A DNA stretch of 64,000 nt from assembly GCA_028289545.1 (NCBI GenBank), contig JANQPG010000024.1, positions 62,001-126,000 on the forward strand. Reading direction: 5' to 3'. Within the stretch, counting starts at the first letter, position 1, and each line of letters opens with the position of its first letter. Shown one piece after another: positions 9,701 through 17,421 of this stretch. Below the pieces are notes generated by a model, which saw only the letters and a list, made by a program, of their open reading frames with translations, ran no database searches and had not been told where the DNA came from. A program made the translations under genes and the position numbers. This DNA comes from Woeseiaceae bacterium (GTDB taxonomy: Bacteria; Pseudomonadota; Gammaproteobacteria; Steroidobacterales; Woeseiaceae).

Positions 9701-9834
9701 CCCGGCTCCGCGGCGTTGCTTGCCGCGCCAAGGCTAAGAATGAAACAGCAAACCGGGATACTTATCCGAAGTGTAGATAGCAGGCTTCTCACGTTCCCCC
9801 CCCCCCGAGGCCTTAGGCACTGAACTGACTTCAT
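6793..9834 (-). CDS. TonB-dependent receptor with N-terminal carboxypeptidase-like domain
   Basis: An outer-membrane receptor of up to 1013 residues. A signal peptide ending near GAASNAAE is followed by a carboxypeptidase-regulatory-like beta-sandwich (about 45-125, GSIAGNVTIGDSDLPLEGA). Then come a TonB-box/plug region (QNVAESLQRLVGLSIQRDEGEG, VRGLSPDFNNVTVNG) and a 22-strand barrel ending in a terminal aromatic motif (FQLGFTASY). This is the Xanthomonas/Caulobacter carbohydrate-receptor type. Its place among sulfatases and glycosidases supports import of a sulfated oligosaccharide. Two starts are possible: ATG at 9834, or GTG at 9792, which gives a more compact signal peptide. A run of 11 Gs lies between them, so the first start makes the gene a candidate for phase variation. 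Confidence 0.9.
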   Translation of the reverse strand: MKSVQCLRPRGGGNVRSLLSTLRISIPVCCFILSLGAASNAAEPGSIAGNVTIGDSDLPLEGAVVRLVELGRATSTANDGRFRFNGVAPGNYTLVVDYLGSEPVESAVSVGENQTVATTIAFTGDMAIESITVYGDVAGSLAARNKERAADTLKTVVGADAIGQFADQNVAESLQRLVGLSIQRDEGEGRFVSVRGLSPDFNNVTVNGVQVGAGGDGFDFSDLGGSRTVSLDVIPSDLLESIEVTKTRTADMDGDIIGGSIELKSLSAFDRGGFSANFRLEGSHNEIAGETSPKISAGVTQLFDFAGGVDNFGVALAVNYFDRDVELTDIRSDNGLREVSDGVGEDILVPGELDPRYEVGTRERSGVTLNLDFRPSDNAEYYLRGTYTRLNDDDIRIQQNWDLDDARGGELLSTGPGVQGVFEDVDIEKRVFFQDKENEVTTLSLGGTNRIGLWTIDYSGTLSENKYRLPEGFRGQFRVRDSITTWTADDEGYSASSIQGEGGGDRDPTLLESYQLDQLLVIGDRRDDTIESLKLDFTRDMDFGGKPGLLKFGVKLSNREKKSDRTRASESNSFDALGNITLADVAVFSPTDDYDGFEFFPELDAARSLLRSLIPVAEGSGDPITTQANRTRRDFIVDEDVLSAYLMGKVDLTDRLRLTAGVRVEQTDWRGSGFEVERVNFDSDSTINPINPGEPPDDFTLAPISLVAEDDYTDVLPSLHLRYEPSHSVVIRASATQAIQRPAFNDAFPRRDILSGQDGEDGPFEREVDLGNPDLDPLEATMLDASVAWYPSEFTVLTAGVFYKDIDNFFIDARFEGDDVTLLGLPVGNGNASAAGGFDEATIVLNGDSAEVLGIELSYIQNFVFLPAPLDGLFVEANATFSESEANFGALIEAARDIEGEDLPLPDQADTVGNLSVGWENAWFTFRSSWTYRDELLREISTSPEEDIVRKRHVTWDIGLNYRINDNYELYFDAINLSEAKDRDTLRGGSLGPVFEQIEAYGRTFQLGFTASY
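9796..9806 (-). repeat. Homopolymer of 11 G (minus strand) at the 5' end of the TonB receptor
   Basis: Eleven consecutive C on the plus strand read as G11 in the receptor gene, coding Gly-Gly-Gly at residues 11-13 if ATG 9834 is used. If GTG 9792 is the start, the run ends three bases upstream of it, where it would act as or alter the ribosome-binding site. Confidence 0.9.
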
Positions 9835-10088
9835 GGCCTAGAAATGACAGATTGATACGATAAATATCATTAGTACGATAGATAGTATAATTAGTCAGAC
9901 CAAAATTGCAAACAGCGACGACTATTGGCCAGTCCAAATCCCCGGCACCCATCAAGCAAGCGCATGCCATAGGCATACGCTTAATAAATTCAAAAAGTTA
10001 CGAATAGTGGCTTGGTGTTTTCGCCGGACGCACGCTTCGGAATCGAGCCGTGCGTGCGGCAATTGGCCTGCCCGCTTTGGGGCGAAAA
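9835..10088. other. Intergenic region upstream of the TonB receptor
   Basis: 254 bp without a gene. The 60 bp nearest the receptor are very AT-rich and contain TACGATA twice, 18 bp apart (9856-9862 and 9874-9880), a spacing that puts both on one face of the helix for a regulator. At 10028-10055 a 7-bp stem (ACGCACG with CGTGCGT) may end transcription of the gene at 10089. I see no coding frame. Confidence 0.4.
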
Positions 10089-13000
10089 TCAGCGTAGACG
10101 GTAACGGTAGAGCCCGAACGAGTGCGGGTTCGGTAGCGTGAATGACACCGTACCGCCGGCACCCACTGTGGCTTCAAAGCGGTTGCCGTGTCCGAGCAGC
10201 GGCTGGAATTCAACGCGGTCACCTTCGGTAAACCAGGTCGCGACCGTCGCCGTTTTGCGGGTGTTGAATTCGCGGAAGACCAGTACATAGCCGTGTCGAT
10301 CGCGCACGGACTGGAATCCACTCCACGCGGTACCGTCGGGTTGCTCGCCGATCGGAAAAATTCGTCCGCGGTGCAGATCGACCTGCAGCTTTCGGTATTG
10401 CTCGATCACGGGAGCGACCTCAAAACCGCTATCCGGCAGGCCCGTACCCTCCATCCACGCCAGCGGCTGCGCCATCATCGTGACGGCGAACGCATAATCG
10501 AAGGGCACGTTCGCCGGTGCCAGCGGGTCTTCGGCGGGATACTGATCGGCGTTGCGCCATTTGTTGAGGAACTCGATCTGCAGGCGCTGTGGCGGCACGT
10601 ACCGCGACAGCATCCACAGATTGCGCAACGTCCGGTACGGATAGTAGTTCCCCCAGTCCGTATAACGATTCTCGAGAAAAATATTGCCGTACTCGACGAA
10701 ATGGTGATAGCCGGGCCGGATACCGGCGGTAACGTCCAGGTTGAATACGACCCGGTTGCCGGATTCAGCCATGACCCGGTCGAACAACCGTCGAAGATTT
10801 TTTTCCGCCCGCTTGTCCGGCACCTGAATGCCGTCGATTTTGAAAGTCCGGACGCCGTAACGACGATACAGGTCGACCAGGACGCGAGCGTCGCGCTCCC
10901 AGTTGGCGTAGCTATCGACCGCGCTGGGGTTGAACCACAGGCCGAGCTGCATGCCGAGCGCCTCGGCTTTGTCGACGATCGGCCGCAAGCCGTTCGGGTA
11001 CCGCTCCGGATGCGGCTTCCAGCTGTCGGGATGCCAGTCTTCCCACAAACTACCCGCCGCCGACGCAGAGTTGACGGACAAACCGGCCTGCCAGCCATCG
11101 TCGAGCTGCAGATGGGTGACGCCGAGCCGGCTGGCCGCCTCGAGCTCGCGCAGCGCAAACGCTTCGTTGTTGCGTCCGTCCCGGCTGCGGTCGCCCCAGG
11201 TATTCATCAGAATCATATGATCGCGTCCGGCCTCGAGTGTCCGTGACGTTTCCTGATGACGGCGAAGCGCATCGAGGAGCGCCAGCTCACCCTCACCGGC
11301 GACACCGACGACGGTACCGTAGCCGCGGGTCCAGACCTCGGGCTCGAGGTCGCCGGCGCTGACGCCGACGCCATTGACCCGAACGTTGCCATGACTGACC
11401 GTAAAGTCGTAACCCGGGTTGTATAGCTGGTCGATGGTGGCGGGCGCTTCCCGCAGCACAAAGAGCTGCCGCCGGTTCAGCGTGTTAGTCAGCAACAGCA
11501 AATTGCCAGCGAGGCGCTGGTCTTTCCGATACGGAACCGCCGTACCCGTCTGCACGAGAGTATCGTTGTGGTCAGTTGCCGCACTGAACTGCACGTTCTG
11601 CATCGACCAGTGCCGGTCCTTAAGCTGCAGCCGTTCGACAACCGGTGCGTCATCGCTATCGGACAACCCCGCGGTCTCGACCATTCGCAGGGCATCGACA
11701 CCCTGCTCACCGGGTCCCCAGTCTTTTGTCGCCTGGCCGCGCAGGAACAGATCGCAGCCTATGGCCGGCGTCGCCGCGAACACCTTGCAGACTCGCTTGA
11801 CCTCCAGCTGATCGAAATGCGCGACGATCTCGACGGCGATGTGTTCGCGAACAATCGACGTCGACGCTACCTCGCGGATCGTCAACCGGGCATCTTGCGG
11901 GTGAGTCAGGGATTCGTCGAGGACGACGTCGGGCTGCTCTCCCAGCAACGACCACGACTGGTCAGTCAGTTTGTCACGAAGACTCAGGCTGATTGGGTTG
12001 CCGTGATTCCAGGCGTAGGTACGCGCGATACGATCGTTTTGCAGCACCAGCCGGCCATCCTCGAAGGTCACGTTGCCGCCGGCATAATCGACCGACTGAT
12101 TTGCTGGAGGCTCTGCTGCATGTCCGCCTATTGGTGTTGTCGTTCGATAGATCACGTCGCCCTCGACGTTGACGAATTCCACGATCATCTCAGCGGCGTT
12201 CAAGGTGACATAGGCGAACCCGCGCTGGCTCACGGCGAACCGCGTGTGCGCGGACTTTCCGACCGGCCGCAGTTTGGAGCCCGCACCGGAGACGAAGTGT
12301 TCAATGGCGCCGGGCGGTTTGAGGTGCTGCAGGTCGTGGTCGTGGCCCGCAAAATAGGCGCGCACGTCGTGGCGCTCCATAAGCCGCAGCAGCGGTAACA
12401 TGTCCTGATTCACACGGCCGCCACGGCGGCTGCCGGAATACACCGGATGGTGGCCGACGACGACTCGCCAATCGGCATTGCCGTGCTGGGCAAGGGACTC
12501 GTCGACCCAGTCAAGCTGTGCCTCCCAGTCCTGCGCATCGACGCCGACGTACTCGTCCGGATTGTTGCGATAGTGCCGCGAGAACGCGTTGGTGTCGGTC
12601 AGAAGCAGCACTGCCCGGTGCACCCCGTCAAATTGCACCACCAGTGAGTGATAGGTTTCCGGAAGATGCCAGCGGGGGTTGGTCTCGGAGTAGTCGACCT
12701 GGGCTTGATAGTTGCCCCGATAGTCGTGGTTGCCGAGTACGAGATACCAGTCGATGTGCGACAGGTGCTGCAGCGAATAAATGTCTTCGAAGGCCTGCTT
12801 GAACAGAGGATCGTCGACGTTCTGCACGCCTTTGTCGTAGATGTTGTCGCCCGTCGACACAATAAAATCCACGGGACGACGTGCGGCCAGCTCGTTCATC
12901 CGCGCGGCGACGGCGCGTTGGTGCCGGTTGCCGTAGTTGCCCCAGTCGCCGATGACGATGAAACTGACTTCTTCCCGCTCAACGACGATGTCCGCTACGG

Positions 13001-13136
13001 TATCGACGGACCTCTGAGCAGCGCAGGCGCTTAACAGGCCGGCGAGCAGAATTACGGTGAGCGTTTTCCAGCGAAGGATCGCGACAATCCATCCGGCGGA
13101 TGCAATATTGCGTTGCGCAGGTCGTAGATAACTCAT
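10089..13136 (-). CDS. Fusion lipoprotein: purple-acid-phosphatase-like domain plus alpha-galactosidase-like domain
   Basis: About 1015 residues from the ATG at 13136, which has AGGGGG nine bases upstream; the frame is open 14 codons further up. A lipoprotein signal ends LLSAC. The first domain carries the full metal set of a purple acid phosphatase or tartrate-resistant phosphatase: GDWGN, GDNIYDKG, GNHDY, GHHPVYS and GHDHDLQHL. A beta-rich linker leads to a GH36/GH27-like (beta/alpha)8 domain: MNTWGDRSRDG, HLQLDDGWQ, LGLWFNPSAVDS, FKIDG (probable nucleophile Asp) and FNLDVTAGIRPG (probable acid/base region). It likely cleaves alpha-galactosides that may carry phosphate or another ester. The GH family is read from motifs and could be a near relative; the fusion is unusual. 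Confidence 0.78.
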   Translation of the reverse strand: MSYLRPAQRNIASAGWIVAILRWKTLTVILLAGLLSACAAQRSVDTVADIVVEREEVSFIVIGDWGNYGNRHQRAVAARMNELAARRPVDFIVSTGDNIYDKGVQNVDDPLFKQAFEDIYSLQHLSHIDWYLVLGNHDYRGNYQAQVDYSETNPRWHLPETYHSLVVQFDGVHRAVLLLTDTNAFSRHYRNNPDEYVGVDAQDWEAQLDWVDESLAQHGNADWRVVVGHHPVYSGSRRGGRVNQDMLPLLRLMERHDVRAYFAGHDHDLQHLKPPGAIEHFVSGAGSKLRPVGKSAHTRFAVSQRGFAYVTLNAAEMIVEFVNVEGDVIYRTTTPIGGHAAEPPANQSVDYAGGNVTFEDGRLVLQNDRIARTYAWNHGNPISLSLRDKLTDQSWSLLGEQPDVVLDESLTHPQDARLTIREVASTSIVREHIAVEIVAHFDQLEVKRVCKVFAATPAIGCDLFLRGQATKDWGPGEQGVDALRMVETAGLSDSDDAPVVERLQLKDRHWSMQNVQFSAATDHNDTLVQTGTAVPYRKDQRLAGNLLLLTNTLNRRQLFVLREAPATIDQLYNPGYDFTVSHGNVRVNGVGVSAGDLEPEVWTRGYGTVVGVAGEGELALLDALRRHQETSRTLEAGRDHMILMNTWGDRSRDGRNNEAFALRELEAASRLGVTHLQLDDGWQAGLSVNSASAAGSLWEDWHPDSWKPHPERYPNGLRPIVDKAEALGMQLGLWFNPSAVDSYANWERDARVLVDLYRRYGVRTFKIDGIQVPDKRAEKNLRRLFDRVMAESGNRVVFNLDVTAGIRPGYHHFVEYGNIFLENRYTDWGNYYPYRTLRNLWMLSRYVPPQRLQIEFLNKWRNADQYPAEDPLAPANVPFDYAFAVTMMAQPLAWMEGTGLPDSGFEVAPVIEQYRKLQVDLHRGRIFPIGEQPDGTAWSGFQSVRDRHGYVLVFREFNTRKTATVATWFTEGDRVEFQPLLGHGNRFEATVGAGGTVSFTLPNPHSFGLYRYRLR

Positions 13137-13145
13137 GCTTGCAAA

Positions 13146-13165
13146 CCCCCTGGCTGAGAAGGGGG
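13146..13165 (-). promoter_or_regulatory. Hairpin covering the ribosome-binding site of the phosphatase-galactosidase gene
   Basis: CCCCCT and AGGGGG form a 6-bp GC stem with an 8-base loop. The minus-strand AGGGGG is the Shine-Dalgarno sequence for ATG 13136, so the stem would mask it. Confidence 0.4.
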
Positions 13166-13193
13166 CGGAGCATACCACCGCAACCTGAGCTTT

Positions 13194-13233
13194 CTTATAC
13201 CGGGGCTTCTGCTCCGCGCTTAGCTAGTATAAG
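13194..13233. promoter_or_regulatory. Inverted repeat in the promoter region of the phosphatase-galactosidase gene
   Basis: CTTATAC at 13194-13200 and GTATAAG at 13227-13233 are perfect inverted arms around a GC-rich imperfect hairpin (CGGGGC...GCTCCG). It lies about 60-95 bp upstream of the lipoprotein start and may be an operator or contain its -10 element. Nothing else is seen in the 230 bp up to soxR. Confidence 0.35.
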
Positions 13234-13408
13234 GAGTCTTTTTACATGCGCGGACGCGCGCTGCAAAGGGTTTTGCGGATCAGACGAATGACGGTTGGAC
13301 CACCTCGGAGCGCTCATACAAGCCATGCCGGAGACGGCCGAAGCGAACTTCAGGGACTGTTCGTGCAGCACGACGTTCGCCGGCATGAATCGTTCATGTG
13401 TAAACCCG

Positions 13409-13882
13409 CTACTTCTTCGAACTGGCGGCTCGACCGGTGGGCACAGCACGATCGAGAATGACGGGCCCGCTACCCTCGGCCGCCAGCTTGTCATCCTGGT
13501 TGTATATCGGACAGTTTTTCATCGACAGACAACCGCAGCCAATACAGCCAGTTAGGGAGTCTCGCAAACGCTGCAGGTAAGCGATGCGGCCATCCAGCTC
13601 GGCTTTCCAGACTGAGGACAGTTTTTCCCAGTCTTTCGCCGTGGGTGTGCGCCGATCCGGCAGGTTGGCAAAAGCCTCCCTGATCGCGGCAAGGCTGATG
13701 CCCATCTTTTGCGCTGCCTTGATTACGGACACACGCCTCAATACGTCCGCCTTGTAGCGGCGCTGATTGCCGGCGTTGCGCCAGCTGTGGATCAGCCCTT
13801 TTTGCTCATAGAAGTGCAAGGTGCTGACTTTTACCCCGCAGCGCTGGGCGACTCTGCCCACGGACCAGTTCGCGCTTTGCAT
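13409..13882 (-). CDS. soxR: Redox-sensitive transcriptional activator SoxR
   Basis: 157 residues with a MerR-type winged helix (WSVGRVAQRCGVKVSTLHFYEQKGLI), a dimerisation helix, and the cluster-binding CIGCGCLSMKNCPIYN. The four Cys sit in the C-x2-C-x-C-x5-C arrangement that holds the [2Fe-2S] cluster of SoxR. It senses redox-cycling compounds and superoxide-type stress. It is divergent from a VOC gene, and a near-perfect SoxR box lies between them. As in many non-enteric bacteria, the target here is a neighbouring gene and no soxS is seen. Confidence 0.93.
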   Translation of the reverse strand: MQSANWSVGRVAQRCGVKVSTLHFYEQKGLIHSWRNAGNQRRYKADVLRRVSVIKAAQKMGISLAAIREAFANLPDRRTPTAKDWEKLSSVWKAELDGRIAYLQRLRDSLTGCIGCGCLSMKNCPIYNQDDKLAAEGSGPVILDRAVPTGRAASSKK

Positions 13883-13931
13883 AGCGGACCACCCACGAAT
13901 CGACGATGTTTCATGGTAGTGAGGAAAACGC

Positions 13932-13962
13932 TTTACCTCAAGTATGGTTGAGGTATTAGGAT
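13932..13962 (+). promoter_or_regulatory. SoxR box inside a 19-bp-spacer promoter for the VOC gene
   Basis: CCTCAAGTATGGTTGAGG at 13936-13953 matches the known SoxR dyad (CCTCAAGTTAACTTGAGG) at 14 of 18 positions, with all outer arm bases kept. It lies between TTTACC (13932-13937) and TAGGAT (13957-13962), spaced 19 bp. That is the over-long spacer used by MerR-family activators, which untwist the DNA to allow transcription. Confidence 0.85.
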
Positions 13963-14001
13963 AACGGCCAGCTCAGGAAAAACTAGGTACCGGAGAACAA
14001 C

Positions 14002-14421
14002 ATGATTTATCTCGAACATCTGAACCTGGTCGTGAAAGACATCCCTTCGGCCCTGACCTTTTATCAGGCGGCGTTTCCCCACTGGCGGGTGCGCGACTCT
14101 GGTGAAGGCGAGTGGTACGGAAAACGACGCAAGTGGCTGCACTTTGGCGACGACTACCAGTACCTGACCTTCAACGACGATGGAGACGGCGACAATCGGG
14201 ACCTCACCGGCCATCAACCCGGCCTGGCGCATTTCGCCTTCGTCACCGGCAACATCGACGCGGTCGTCGAGCGACTGGCCGCAGCGGGTTTTCCGGTCGA
14301 CAAGGACGGTGCCGATGAGCCCTTCCGCAGGAACGTCTATTTCATCGATCCCGATGGCTTTGAAATCGAATTCGTCGAGTATCTCAGCGACATCCCGGAG
14401 CAGCGCAACCTGTCGAGCTAA
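14002..14421 (+). CDS. VOC (glyoxalase/bleomycin-resistance) family protein under SoxR control
   Basis: 139 residues with the paired beta-alpha-beta-beta-beta modules of vicinal-oxygen-chelate proteins: IYLEHLNLVVKDIPSALTFYQAAFP at the start, GLAHFAFVTGNIDAVVERLAAAGF in the middle and NVYFIDPDGFEIEFVEY near the end. His7, His76 and the last Glu are plausible metal ligands. A good GGAG lies before the ATG. The substrate is unknown. Control by SoxR points to detoxifying a redox-active compound or an aldehyde made under oxidative stress. Confidence 0.85.
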   Translation: MIYLEHLNLVVKDIPSALTFYQAAFPHWRVRDSGEGEWYGKRRKWLHFGDDYQYLTFNDDGDGDNRDLTGHQPGLAHFAFVTGNIDAVVERLAAAGFPVDKDGADEPFRRNVYFIDPDGFEIEFVEYLSDIPEQRNLSS

Positions 14422-14433
14422 GCTCCCGCCTGA

Positions 14434-14455
14434 CGGTTGCGTCTGACGGCAACCG
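14434..14455. terminator. Hairpin between convergent VOC and CadC-like genes
   Basis: CGGTTGC and GCAACCG form a perfect 7-bp stem with an 8-base loop in the 51-bp gap between the convergent stops. There is no T run. Confidence 0.4.
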
Positions 14456-14472
14456 CCGCCTGGTCGATAGCA

Positions 14473-16734
14473 TTAGCCAGACGCAAGCTCGAGAGAACGG
14501 CGCTGCCTGTCCATGTCCTCGCGAATGAATTGGAGGAGCTCCTGAAACTCGGGTTCGCCGTGCAGCGATTCGAATACGGCCTCATGCTGAAGCTCCCACC
14601 ACCACTGGTGACGCCATCCGTCCTCTGCGGCAGTTTTGAGCAGCTGAATTGCAGACGCGCCGTTACCGCGAATCGCCTCGATCTTAGCTCTATAGAGGTC
14701 GGATCTGCCGTAAGCGTTCGACTGCCGGTTACCCAGAAAACCGGACACGCCATCGAGGAGCGCCGCCGCTTCGCGACGCTTCCCCAGCCGCTCGAATACA
14801 AGGGCAACGTCGATCGCCACCCGAAAATTCGCATCGTCGATGGCAACAGCCTCGGGCGCGTCTTGCAAATCCGGGCGGGCTTTGGAATACATCGCCAGCG
14901 CCTGCTCCGGCTCGCCGTCCGCCAGGTACTGATCGCGCAATACACGCAACGCCACGCGGGCGTACGGCACGTCCGCCAGCACGGTGAGCGCTGACTGCCG
15001 TGCCTCGTCCGGGCTATTGTTGAGCGTGTGCAAACCGAGGCGAATGTGCTCAGGCCAAGCCTGGTCAGGCGCCTGTAGCCTCGCCCGGTCCAGGTAGGCT
15101 GCGGCTTCGCTGGGGTTGCCCAGATCGAGGTGAGCTTCCGCCAGGAGGGTGGCCATGTACGGTGACTCCGGCGCCAAAGAATAGGCTCGTTCGTACAATG
15201 CAACGGACTCTGCTACCCGACCGAAATTCAGGTGCAGAACCGAGGCCTTACCCTGATAGGCGACGTAGAAGTCGGGATCGATGCCGAGAGCCACGTCGTA
15301 TTGGCGCAATGCTTCGTCTTTCCGGCCGGCCATGCCCAAAACTTCGGCGTAGTCGGAAGCAATGATCGCCGACCTCGGATCCAGGTCGGCGGCAATCCTG
15401 GAATAGTGCAGCCCCTCTTCCGCCCTGCCGGTGAAACCCAGGAACTCACCCAACCACTGGTAGCCCGCCGCATAATTCGGATTCAGGGCCAGGCCTTGCC
15501 GGTACGAGGCCTCGGCAGCAGTCAAATCCCCGTCCCGTTCATAGAGCGCGGCAAGCGCTACATGCGCCTCACCGAGTTGGTCATCGATCTCCAGGGCCCG
15601 ATTAACGGCGTTCATCGACAGGTCCTTTGCCTCCATCTCGGAGAGCGGCCCGTAACCGGACAGATTGATAATCGAGTCGGCCAGCGACACGTAGGCCAGG
15701 GCAAAACCCGGGTCGATCTGCGTCGCTTCGCGAAACAACTCCACCGCCCGTTCCAGATCGACCGGATCGCGCGACTCCGACAATCGCCGACCCGCGTAAT
15801 ACCTCTCCAGCGCTGCCAGGCTCTCCGTCGGAAGACGCCCCGAAGAGGCGGACGTCTCCTCACCTGCCGGCACCATGGCTGCAACGGCCGCCGCGATATC
15901 GCCTTGAATCGCGAACAAGCTCGACGCAGTCAGCTCCCGATCGAAGCGCTCCGTCCACAGATACTCACCCGACTCCCCGTCGACCAGCTGTACGCTGATG
16001 CGAACGCTGTCGCCGTCCTTTCGAACGCTGCCCTCAAGCACGTGGCTCACGTCGAGCTCCCGGGCAATCGTCTCGACGCCCACGTCCCTGTCGCGAAAGG
16101 AGAACGACGATGTCCGGGCAATGACGCGCAGCTCACTACGCCGCGCCAGCATATTCAGAATCTCCTCCGACACGCCATCGGCAAAATAGGCCTGGTCCCC
16201 CTCGGGGCTCATGTCTTCGAAGGGCAGCACAGCAATCGCCTGGCGACCTGAGGCGACCGGGGCCTCCGTCTCCGACTTCGTTGGCGCTTGTGGTAACAGC
16301 CAGAACGCGGCAGCGGCCACGGTAGCCGCGGCCAAGGCAACCGCCAACAGGCCCCGGACGAAGCCACCGCGCTGCTTCGGGTTGGATTCGCCTGCCGCCT
16401 CCGCGGCGGGGTTACCCGGTTCGACGGCCAGTTCAAACACGTAGCCGCGACGTGTAACAGTTCGAATGATCTCCTGGGACTGATCTCCAAGCGCCTTGCG
16501 AATATCGATCAGGCACTGGGTGACCGTGTCGTTCGTGACCACAGTATCGGCCCAGACGGCATCCAGCAGTTGGTCGCGGCTGACGAGGTGCCCTGCATGC
16601 TCGACCAGGTAACGCAGAACCTCGTAAGACTTGGGGCGCAGCCGGATTTCGGTGCCATCCCGAAAGAGCGCGCCGCGGTCGACGTCCAGAGTGAACTCAC
16701 CGAAGCGATAGGTCTCGTGTTCGTCGTAAGTCAT
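14473..16734 (-). CDS. CadC-like transmembrane regulator with TolB-like domain and TPR repeats
   Basis: 753 residues. Residues about 10-105 form an OmpR/CadC-type winged helix (YRFGEFTLDVDRGALFRDGTEIRLRPKSYEV, ending RGYVFELAV). One membrane segment follows (about 128-148, rich in Ala, Val and Leu). Then comes an outer region with AIAVLPFEDMSPEGDQAYFADGVSEEI and LDVSHVLEGSVRKDGD, typical of the FlgO/TolB-like module in such proteins. About ten TPR-like helices continue to the C-terminus. Proteins of this build bind DNA from the membrane and are thought to sense an outside signal through the TPR part. The target is unknown; the divergent secreted protein at 16913 is one candidate. Confidence 0.85.
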   Translation of the reverse strand: MTYDEHETYRFGEFTLDVDRGALFRDGTEIRLRPKSYEVLRYLVEHAGHLVSRDQLLDAVWADTVVTNDTVTQCLIDIRKALGDQSQEIIRTVTRRGYVFELAVEPGNPAAEAAGESNPKQRGGFVRGLLAVALAAATVAAAAFWLLPQAPTKSETEAPVASGRQAIAVLPFEDMSPEGDQAYFADGVSEEILNMLARRSELRVIARTSSFSFRDRDVGVETIARELDVSHVLEGSVRKDGDSVRISVQLVDGESGEYLWTERFDRELTASSLFAIQGDIAAAVAAMVPAGEETSASSGRLPTESLAALERYYAGRRLSESRDPVDLERAVELFREATQIDPGFALAYVSLADSIINLSGYGPLSEMEAKDLSMNAVNRALEIDDQLGEAHVALAALYERDGDLTAAEASYRQGLALNPNYAAGYQWLGEFLGFTGRAEEGLHYSRIAADLDPRSAIIASDYAEVLGMAGRKDEALRQYDVALGIDPDFYVAYQGKASVLHLNFGRVAESVALYERAYSLAPESPYMATLLAEAHLDLGNPSEAAAYLDRARLQAPDQAWPEHIRLGLHTLNNSPDEARQSALTVLADVPYARVALRVLRDQYLADGEPEQALAMYSKARPDLQDAPEAVAIDDANFRVAIDVALVFERLGKRREAAALLDGVSGFLGNRQSNAYGRSDLYRAKIEAIRGNGASAIQLLKTAAEDGWRHQWWWELQHEAVFESLHGEPEFQELLQFIREDMDRQRRSLELASG

Positions 16735-16912
16735 TGTTTGTTATTGGTGATCGCTCTATTGACCCGAGCATTCATGGCGATTTAGTTCATTTATAGCAGT
16801 TTTTTAGCCCGAGTTTCGTTACTCGAAATCGCCCCGTGGCCAAGCTCGAAATTCGAGCGGCGCAAACATGGCTCGCGTCGCGTCACCAACGACACTGGAA
16901 GGGAGAAAGACA

Positions 16913-17374
16913 ATGAAAATGAAAGCGCTGACGGGTTGCCTGCTATTGCTGTCTGCCGCACTGGCGAATCCGGCCTGGGCCGATCGTGGCTGTTCGGTTC
17001 GCGATGTCGCCGGCAAATGGATGTTCGCCACCGGGATCGGGCGGCAGATGTTACCCGGGTTCCCGCCTGACAAGGACATCACCGCCATAGGCACCATGAA
17101 CATCGCCCGCGACGGCAGCCTCGAAGGCACGTTCGACGTTACGGTCCAGGACACGTTTTTCCAGCCGGACATCCCGTACACTGGCTCGGTTGTCGTCAAC
17201 AGCGACTGCACCGCAACCATCGAGTTCGTAACGGCGCTGGGTTCCGCGCGGACCGACAGCATCGTCATTGTGAATCGACGCGCGATGACCGCCATGTCGC
17301 AGGATCCGCTGAATCTCTGGACCTACGAGATCCGGCGCGTTGCCGGTTCGCTTCGTTGGAACCGCGACGACTGA
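16913..17374 (+). CDS. Small secreted protein of unknown function
   Basis: 153 residues from ATG 16913, chosen because GGAAGGGAG lies just upstream and it yields a clean signal peptide (MKMKALTGCLLLLSAALA, cut near NPAWA). The frame is open 15 codons further up. The mature part is beta-rich with two Cys (DRGCSVRDVAGKW and VVNSDCTATIEF) that could form a disulfide. The repeated pattern of IGTMNIARDGSLEGTF suggests a small lipocalin-like barrel. I do not recognise the family. Confidence 0.7.
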   Translation: MKMKALTGCLLLLSAALANPAWADRGCSVRDVAGKWMFATGIGRQMLPGFPPDKDITAIGTMNIARDGSLEGTFDVTVQDTFFQPDIPYTGSVVVNSDCTATIEFVTALGSARTDSIVIVNRRAMTAMSQDPLNLWTYEIRRVAGSLRWNRDD

Positions 17375-17394
17375 CGCACGATACGCACGCACGA

Positions 17395-17421
17395 GCGGGC
17401 CAGACTCCCGGTCTGGCCCGC
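17395..17421 (+). terminator. Strong hairpin after the small secreted protein
   Basis: An 11-bp perfect GC-rich stem (GCGGGCCAGAC with its complement) and a 5-base loop lie 20 bp after the stop at 17374. No T run follows. Confidence 0.55.

Noticed and set aside
13246-13461. A 71-codon plus-strand frame with AAGGAG nine bases upstream
   Set aside because: It overlaps the 3' end of soxR on the other strand and its translation is Arg/His-rich with no recognisable feature.
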